Positions 57,459 through 64,000 of a DNA stretch of 64,000 nucleotides are shown here, one piece after another. The stretch is from Buddleja alternifolia (Eukaryota > Streptophyta > Magnoliopsida > Lamiales > Scrophulariaceae). The notes below the pieces were generated by a model that saw only the letters and a list, made by a program, of their open reading frames with translations, did no database searches and was not told where the DNA came from. Location: positions 28,798,199 to 28,862,198 of the forward strand of contig CM033405.1 in assembly GCA_019426215.1 (NCBI GenBank). The letters run 5' to 3'. The position numbers were made by a program, and so were the translations under genes. How positions within the stretch are numbered: the first letter of the stretch is position 1; every line of letters begins with the position of its first letter.

Positions 57459-59970
57459 AGGCTTCACGAGGGGAACAGCCTGGGCATCAACTCCTGCACC
57501 ACCTGGAACATCGGCCTCAACTGGAGCCTTGGCACTACCTACCGGCAGATCGGACGACTCGATAGCTAGTTGATCTACGGCTGGAGGAGGGGATGGACCT
57601 GAAGAAGCCGGATCTGAAGCAGCCATGGCATCAAGGAGAGTTGCGTCACAATCTAGAAAATCCGCGGAGACCTCTTCGCCTTGAATTGAGCAACACATCC
57701 TTCGAAACCTTTGATAAAGAACCCGAAGATTTTGTCATCAGTGAGGCGCTCGAATTCTTTAGAAGCCAGAAAGTCAGCCTTAAACTTGGCAACCAAGGCT
57801 TGGCCCTCTTCAGATGAAGGCAACTCGGCGATCCAAGTCTCATGTGCTTTAAGTAGAGTGCCCTTCATGGCAGCGTCATGAGCAATCTCCATGTTTGAAA
57901 AGGTCGCTTCCAAATCCACCTTCTCGGCAAGAAGCTTGTTAAAGTCCTTTTGAAGAGCCTTCAGCTCCTTGTCCTTGCTGGACCTTTTTGAGTTGTTCCT
58001 AGGCTCGGTTTAGCCTCTTCTGCAGATCCTCCACCTCGGTGCCCTTGTAGGCATCCAGCAAGACTTGACCAACCAATAGCATACACTACAACATATTTTT
58101 ACATGACGTGTCATGACCAGCAAAAATGAAGAAACATAATCAATTCACGCCCGTAAAGAACTATGTTACCATAGGGAAAATGAGTGTCGCAGCTTCAGAC
58201 CTCTTTCGAGGGGACAGGTTTTTCAGGTGATGACGGTTCGTGGAGTTAGGGAGCCTCTGGAGGAAATCCACCATAACTGAGAGCTCGTTGCTGGACAAAG
58301 CAGAAGTTGGAGGATCAGAGGCCCTGGACCTGGTACGAGAAGCCGGGGGATCTGAAGTCTTGAGGGGCAAGTCGGGAATCATCTCCCGAATGGCTATGCC
58401 CGAGCTGCTGCGCTTTGGAGGACATGTACTAGAGGGAGTCTCGGTGGTCATGGGTCTTTTGCTAAGGACCTTCTCCTGGTTAGTGCGAAACCTGGAAGAG
58501 TCACCCTGACCTGAGGGAGGAGAGGTCAGAACGGTAGAGGGATCATCCTGGGGCATCGACGGAGGAGGAGGAGGCAGAGCTGGTTCTTCTGCGGGAGGGC
58601 GCTGCCTCCTACGGCTCACAAACTCCCGGGCACGAGCTAGATCCATCAGTTTTTCTGCAAAAATTCCCAAACAAAGCAAGGGTCAGCGCAAGATATGAAG
58701 AAGTAAAACAAGTCAAGCAAACACAAGGGGACAAGCCAAAACCAGAAGCACTACCTATGGTGACACCTCTCAGGTCAACCCCCACGGGGCTATAACCAAT
58801 GTTGTATCTGTCAACAAGTTTATTCATAAGGCGAGGAGAGAAATTCAAAAATTGCACCACCTGACGATGGTATTCAGATAACTGGTGGGAGTAGGATGGT
58901 GCTCATCCAACCTCTCCAAGAACGTCCGGCGAAAGTTCCATACCACACCCGGGGGTGGGCTTGTCCCCAGGGCGACTAGAAAGGAAAATGGCAGGACCTC
59001 GGGAGGTCAAATAAAAAACCCCACTGTCAGCAACATTGGAACGAAGATGAAAGAGGGCGTAAAAAAACTCAGTTGTGGGCTCAACCCTGTGATAGCGAAG
59101 AAGAACGGCAAACCCAGCCATCATCCAAATAGCGTTGGGTACGAATTGGTTCAAGGGGATGTCGTACCTATTGGCTATAGAAATAAAGAAAGGAGGAATG
59201 GGGAACCTAAGACCTGCTTTTAGGAGGGCCACATGAAAACAAGTATGCTGAGGAAGGGGACGATGGGTTCTATCCTGGGGAGAGGGAACTATTATCGAAT
59301 AATCGTCAGGGACACCATACATTCGTCCCTTTCTATCTTCGATCCCGGGAGGCCCAATCGCAATTAAAGATAGACGGGCTGGTCATCGTGACCCGAACAT
59401 TCTGCTGTTTCAACGAATCTCTCGAAAAAAATGACAAAGACTGGGTGACTCCCAAGGCTGGGATGGAAGCCGATGCCATTCGATGTAACGCAAAATAAAG
59501 AAGGGGGCAGAATAGGAACTGGAGGCTTCAATGAGCCTGATCAAGAGGAGGCTAGAAATGTTGGGATACCTTACGAGTACATGGGCAAGCGGAGAACAAG
59601 GGGATCGGCTTGCAGGCCAACAACAAATTTTCCCTTCGCAGGCCTTCTTGTTCCAATAATTAAGGTTTGGCTCTTCTCCCTCCCTCAATTCAAGGTCAGA
59701 TGGGTGTGCACCGTCACCCCCTGAAGAAACCCCAGCATGCCCAGCCCCAACACACGAAGACGGAGGGACAATGGTGGTGTGTCAGCCGTCGGATTCGGTA
59801 TCCGACGAGGATAATTCTACAAACTCTCTTCCCCCTAAAACAGGAGACCCATCATACAAATCTCGCACATAAGAGGAAGTATCCCCCACCGAATCATGCT
59901 CTAACAAATTTTGGTGATCCTCTCGGTTTTGAGAATCCGAGCCTAAACTATTTGATATTTTTCGCAAAAA
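57459..59970 (-). pseudogene. Antisense ORF of Tat element (Transposase_28-like)
   Basis: Minus-strand gene between pol and the 3' LTR. An acidic N-terminal part lies near 59940-59785. A Transposase_28-like core (59322-58903) has PLPQHTCFHVALLKAGLRF, VPNAIWMMAGF and SGVFYLTSRGP. After 58740 comes a Pro/Ser-rich segment (RRRQRPPAEEPALPPPPPS, DPPASRTRSRASDPP). The end is coiled-coil-like with FSNMEIAHDAAMKGTLLKAH and KFKADFLASKEFERL. Introns are likely near 58760-58660 and 58170-58090. At least two frameshifts (about 57655 and 58910) suggest it is disabled. Same position and orientation relative to pol as the ORF at 6241-8546, though the two share little sequence. Confidence 0.6.
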
Positions 59971-60555
59971 GAGAGGAAATGAAAAACAGGGACAACAACA
60001 GCAAAGTAGCAGCAAACACAAAACAGCAAACACACAACACAAGACAAACAAATAAGAGGAAGCGCAGTACCTAGAGAAGGGACGGTGAACGCGGGAGAAA
60101 ACGGCTGGTAAGAGAAGATGGAGGAAGAATGGAGAAACTCTGATTTTAAACACAAAACGCACAGATGACAGAAGGAAATAAAATCTCAAGTTTTGGCAAG
60201 TTACTTTTTGAATTTTAATTTTCAAAAATAAATCAAAAATAAATAAGGAAAGAGCGGGCTTCAACCTGAGCCATACACGTGTGTAAAGATCAACGGTTGC
60301 CAAGGCATGAAGATGGCAGCCTTAACTGACAGAAACAATGAGTGGCACAATTTTTCAGGAAATGCCTTCATAACTGCAAGTCTGGGGAAATGCAACCGTC
60401 GTGTCAGGTACAACATATCACCCAGAAACGCACCTGAAAACAGGATCCATACCTGAGAAGAATCTCCACGCAACTTTTTCCTAAGCAGCTCGAAAATACA
60501 CTCAGCTCGGCCCAAAGATCTATCTTTTCTCAACTTGCGCAACTTGACTACGTCA

Positions 60556-60579
60556 AACTGCGGAGTTGGGGGGGGACTA
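60556..60579 (+). promoter_or_regulatory. Tat polypurine tract
   Basis: A purine stretch (ggagttgggggggggac) ends a few bases before the 3' LTR, where plus-strand priming takes place. Confidence 0.65.
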
Positions 60580-60580
60580 T

Positions 60581-61106
60581 TAATGTGGGTCGAAATAGGC
60601 TCTTGGGCCAAGCTGGTAGCCCAACATGAACGAACTCGGACTCCTTTAGAAGACATTATTGTCAGGTCCGCCCCTCCGGAGGTTCGCCCTATCCTGACCT
60701 GTCCAGATACAGCATTCTATATAAGGCAAGCCTGGAGACAAAGATCAGACAAGGATCAATCAGGGGATGCACTTACTATATCCGGACCTGCGGAGATCAC
60801 TCTAACCAACTTGCCAATTATACCATAAAAGAGATGGCTCAAGATGGAAGGGTTAGGATTTATTCTACTTTCCAGTGTACATTTAGGAATAGTTGACTTA
60901 CCTTATTAGTCACCCCCTCATAAACATGTATATATATCAACTCCAAACACTAATAAAGGATCGACTCTTTTACCCCGTGGACGTAGGTCATATTATTGGC
61001 TGAACCACGTAAATATCCCGTGTTCTTTACTTATAATTCGCGTTTTGTATCATATTTTCATATCATATATCGCATATTATCATTGGTGTGCTTCCCACAC
61101 ACATCA
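60581..61106 (+). repeat. Tat 3' LTR
   Basis: Partner of 34132-34671. The start is mutated to TAATGTG and the end is CACATCA followed by GTATG. It has lost about 25 bp near 60630 ('ttaagggcccaagcccaacagc' in the 5' LTR) and gained a short duplication near 60740. Confidence 0.88.
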
Positions 61107-61182
61107 GTATGTACTACAAAATATCATATATCGCATATTATCATTGGTGTGCTTCCCACACACATCAGTATGTACTACAAAA
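61061..61182. repeat. 61-bp tandem duplication across the LTR/flank border
   Basis: Two perfect or near-perfect 61-bp copies (61061-61121 and 61122-61182). Each contains the last 46 bases of the LTR, the target duplication GTATG and about 10 bases of host DNA. It arose after insertion. Confidence 0.8.
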
Positions 61183-62912
61183 TACAATATATAATTTATA
61201 TACATGATAACAATATAAATTATGTATACATATATTGTATCTATAAAATGTGCTTATGCATAGCATTATACAAATATAAATAGAATATACTAATTATATT
61301 ATGTGTGTGTGTGTGAGAGAGAGAGAGTGTTTGTATTTAAAATATAAAAAAAAATTACAAATATATAATTACATATAAAATTAAAACACATTATACATTT
61401 ATATAAATTAGTTTAAGTTGTAATCCGTTAGTTTTGGACCCCGAATTAATAATAGGGACCCAATGTATTTTAAATTTAAATATTATGGACAAAAGAGGCT
61501 AAAAAATGGGAAACTAAAAACTGTTTTAGTAGTAAAAATTGAGGAATAAAAAGTGTAATTCTCCTATTTTTGCATTGCACACTTGATATCTTATTGATGT
61601 AAACTAGAAAAATAATATAATAATTAATTGAACTAATCCCTGGCAAAGGGTAAATTTAGATGGGCATCTCAATGGACCAAACCCCTTAATGAGGCTCATG
61701 AGCCCATTTATCTCTACAAATATGTTACATTCTCAAAAGGTTTAAGTCTAGGGGTGTTCGTAAGTTGAGCTTGAGTCGAATCTAGTAAAATTTCTCGACT
61801 CGATCTCGAGCTCGAGCTTGACGAGACTAAGAAAATGAGGCCGAGCTCCAAAAAAATAAAAAATATATATTATTATTTGTTATTAATATATATATATATA
61901 TATAAATGTAAATATAATTATGACAAATAATAAAGAAATCATTGTTTATATATATATATAATATTATAAAATATTATTAATAAATAATTAAATCAAAATT
62001 ATGTTATATCTATTAATAAATAAATAAAATATTAATTTTTATACAAGCTTGTGAGCCAACTCCCGAGCCTTAGAACAAGTATTTTTTGGCTCAAGCACGG
62101 ATTGTAAAAAAAGCTCGGCTTGTTAGACTCGGCTTGAGATCGAAAAAAACTCGAGACTCGAGAGCCGGCTCCGCTCTTGCCCACCCCGAGTTATGCCTCC
62201 ATAGAAAATATTGGGATACTTATACTTTTAATATCTGGACTCTATCACAAAAAAGTTTTCGTCCTTCATTTATTGGACTAAATAAAAATGGGCCCAATTG
62301 TTCAAATTTTAAAGATTTGGTCCTGTCGTTAGCTTTACCTCCACACACTAACGAAATGAGCTCAAAATGGGAAGAAATGGATAGAACCTCACTTCATTTC
62401 AGCAAAAACTCTAAATGTCTCAATAAACTCTCCCAAAATCATACCTTGCGAACCCTAATCCAACCCAAACTTTCCTAAAATGTTTGTAAACACTAATTTG
62501 ACAAAAAAAATATTTATAAAACCTAATTCGAACTTTTTTCGAAGTAATTTGACAAAAAAATGGAGGCAGATTGTGCAAAATTAATGTTTTCAATGCCAAA
62601 GTTGAATAATTTCCCCCAATTTGAGCTCATGTGCGGCAATTCCGTTAGATTTTGGATGGAAAGTTAACAATAGTGATCAAATTTGTTTAAAATTGGAACA
62701 TTTAGGACTATTTTTGTGGAGTTCGATACATGGGGGCCCAAAAGTATTTTAGGGATAAAGATGAGGGACCAAAAGTGTAAGTTTTCCAAAAATATCCTTT
62801 TTTTTTTTTTGGTAGTCACATTTACTATTTTTAAAGCAACATATATATGTCTAGAATCGTAAAACTAATGTGAAGTACATAATGGCTTTTTTTCTTCTTA
62901 AGAAGATGCCTT
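61183..62912. other. Intergenic DNA with degenerate foldback elements
   Basis: Bases 61753-62190 are an inverted-repeat element rich in CTCGAG/GAGCTC words, starting 'ggggtgttcg' and ending 'gcccacccc'. Bases about 62209-62791 have inverted ends with 'cacttttggtccctc' text, resembling the other foldback elements but without a clear target duplication. A short GT/GA microsatellite lies at 61303-61328. No gene is seen. Confidence 0.55.
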
Positions 62913-63372
62913 CACAACTAGACTCGTTGTTGTGACTTGTGAGGTGTAGAAATTAAACTCACAGATATTCAACAATGAGAAATTGTTATCAATACTAGAG
63001 TATGAAGAAATATTAGTCCATACTATGAATTTCGACAACTTCACTAGTTAGTTTTATTTATTTTAACAACTAGACTCGTTGTTGTGATTTGTGAGGTGTA
63101 CAAATTAAAACCATAGATAATCAACGATGAGAAATTGTTATTAGCACTAGATTACGAAGAAATATTAGTCCAAACTACGAATTTCGACAACTTCACTAAT
63201 TAATTTTATTTATTTTCACAACTAGACTCGTTGTTGTAACTTGTGAGGCGTACAAATTAAACCCATAGATAATCAACAATGAGAAGTTGTTATCAATACT
63301 AGAGTACGACGAAATATTAGTCCAAACTACGAATTTCAACAACTTCACTAATTAGTTTTATTTATTTATTTT
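62913..63372. repeat. 152-bp tandem repeat, three copies
   Basis: Starts at 62914, 63066 and 63218, exactly 152 bp apart. Each begins with an acaactagactcgttgttgt stretch and ends ttagttttatttattt. The copies differ by a few percent. No open frame is shared between them. Confidence 0.85.
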
Positions 63373-64000
63373 TTCTTATAAATTTATAAGCCTAGTTCAT
63401 ACATATATATAAATGGCCTACTTCATGATAAAAGTCAAGGGGTTTGACTATTCAATATTCCAAAAAATTTAGAGATACATCCACAAGTAGATTTGCAATG
63501 AAGTCTTGGATATAATTAATTTCGATTGTACTTTCAAAATTAAGATTGATGCACATGTTTATGCGTACATAAACATGTACCTATCTGTATTTCAGATATA
63601 ATCGAGCCGTGCTAATTTAATTTGTGCTTCTAATATAGGAAGAAATCTCAATGCCAGCAAAATACAACCATTTCTATAAGCTTATAAAGAGAAACATTGA
63701 ATTATAACTTATTTTGGGGAAAAAACAATTTTGGTTCTTACATTTGCCATCCAAAACACTTTTGGTCCCTCATTTGTTGGACTCAACAAATTTGATCCCT
63801 AATATTACAATTATAAACATTTTTCGTGCCTATGGTTAAGGGACGTCAAAAACTAACGGAAAGGCTCATACCCCGAGCGTACGTGAGCTGGCGGGCGAAT
63901 GGCTTCTTTTTGGCGCTGGAATCTTTCCTTCCACTACCTACCTCTATTTTTGGACATTTACACCTTAAAATTGCTCTAAAACTTCAAAAAATCAGCCCCA
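63373..64000. other. AT-rich DNA and start of a foldback element
   Basis: From about 63715 the text (gggaaaaaacaattttggtt, 'cttttggtccctcatttgttggact') looks like the left arm of another foldback element cut by the window edge. No gene is seen. Confidence 0.45.

Larger units (their letters stand above)
34132..61106 (+). mobile_element. Composite Tat retrotransposon with nested Athila
   Basis: Bounded by LTRs beginning TGATGTG (5') and ending CACATCA, and by the direct 5-mer GTATG at 34127-34131 and 61107-61111. Plus-strand order: LTR, primer site, gag, protease, RT/RNase H, integrase, hairpin array, antisense ORF, polypurine tract, LTR. An Athila-like element in reverse orientation is inserted after pol. 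A segment of about 8.3 kb (Tat 37726 onward plus part of the Athila) is repeated in tandem from 46061. The 27-kb span is therefore one insertion enlarged by nesting and duplication. I count about 20 base differences between the two LTRs, plus two indels. Confidence 0.85.

Overview
This window is plant nuclear DNA, almost certainly from a eudicot. The evidence is: split genes with GT-AG introns; small secreted cysteine-rich peptides of the plant defensin type; a plant-type YIF1 membrane-protein gene; Ty3 retrotransposons of the Tat and Athila lineages; and many foldback MITEs in an AT-rich background. The species cannot be named from the sequence.

Layout. 1-1.1 kb is AT-rich DNA with a GC-rich 52-bp minisatellite. 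1.1-22.8 kb is a tandem array of about 4.25-kb units, each built around a defensin-like gene with a Gly/Pro-rich tail. Unit A (1.9-5.1 kb) keeps only upstream DNA and is cut by a reverse-oriented, 5'-truncated Tat retrotransposon (5.1-12.0 kb). Unit B (12.0-14.7 kb) is a pseudogene that has lost its promoter, signal exon and splice acceptor. Units C (14.7-19.0 kb) and D (19.0-22.8 kb) carry intact two-exon genes. A divergent fourth relative (E, 23.7-25.3 kb) has the same 99-residue length and the same intron position. 25.7-28.7 kb holds two foldback elements with clear 9-bp target duplications. 29.0-32.7 kb (minus strand) is a four-exon YIF1 gene whose first intron contains another foldback element.

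34.1-61.1 kb is one composite retrotransposon locus, bounded by 540- and 526-bp LTRs and the target duplication GTATG. A Tat element (gag, protease, RT/RNase H, integrase, hairpin-repeat array, antisense ORF, 3' LTR) was invaded by an Athila-like element in the opposite orientation. An 8.3-kb segment spanning Tat pol plus part of the Athila was then duplicated in tandem. All retroelement genes are disabled, including the RT catalytic aspartates. 61.1-64 kb is repeat-rich intergenic DNA with a 152-bp tandem triplet.

Host genes likely to be functional are the defensin-like genes C, D and E (secreted, eight cysteines, presumably antimicrobial or signalling) and YIF1 (ER-Golgi trafficking). The rest is mobile or repetitive DNA. 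Its nesting order gives a relative history: array expansion, foldback and Helitron insertions into particular units, Tat insertion, Athila insertion into Tat, then tandem duplication.
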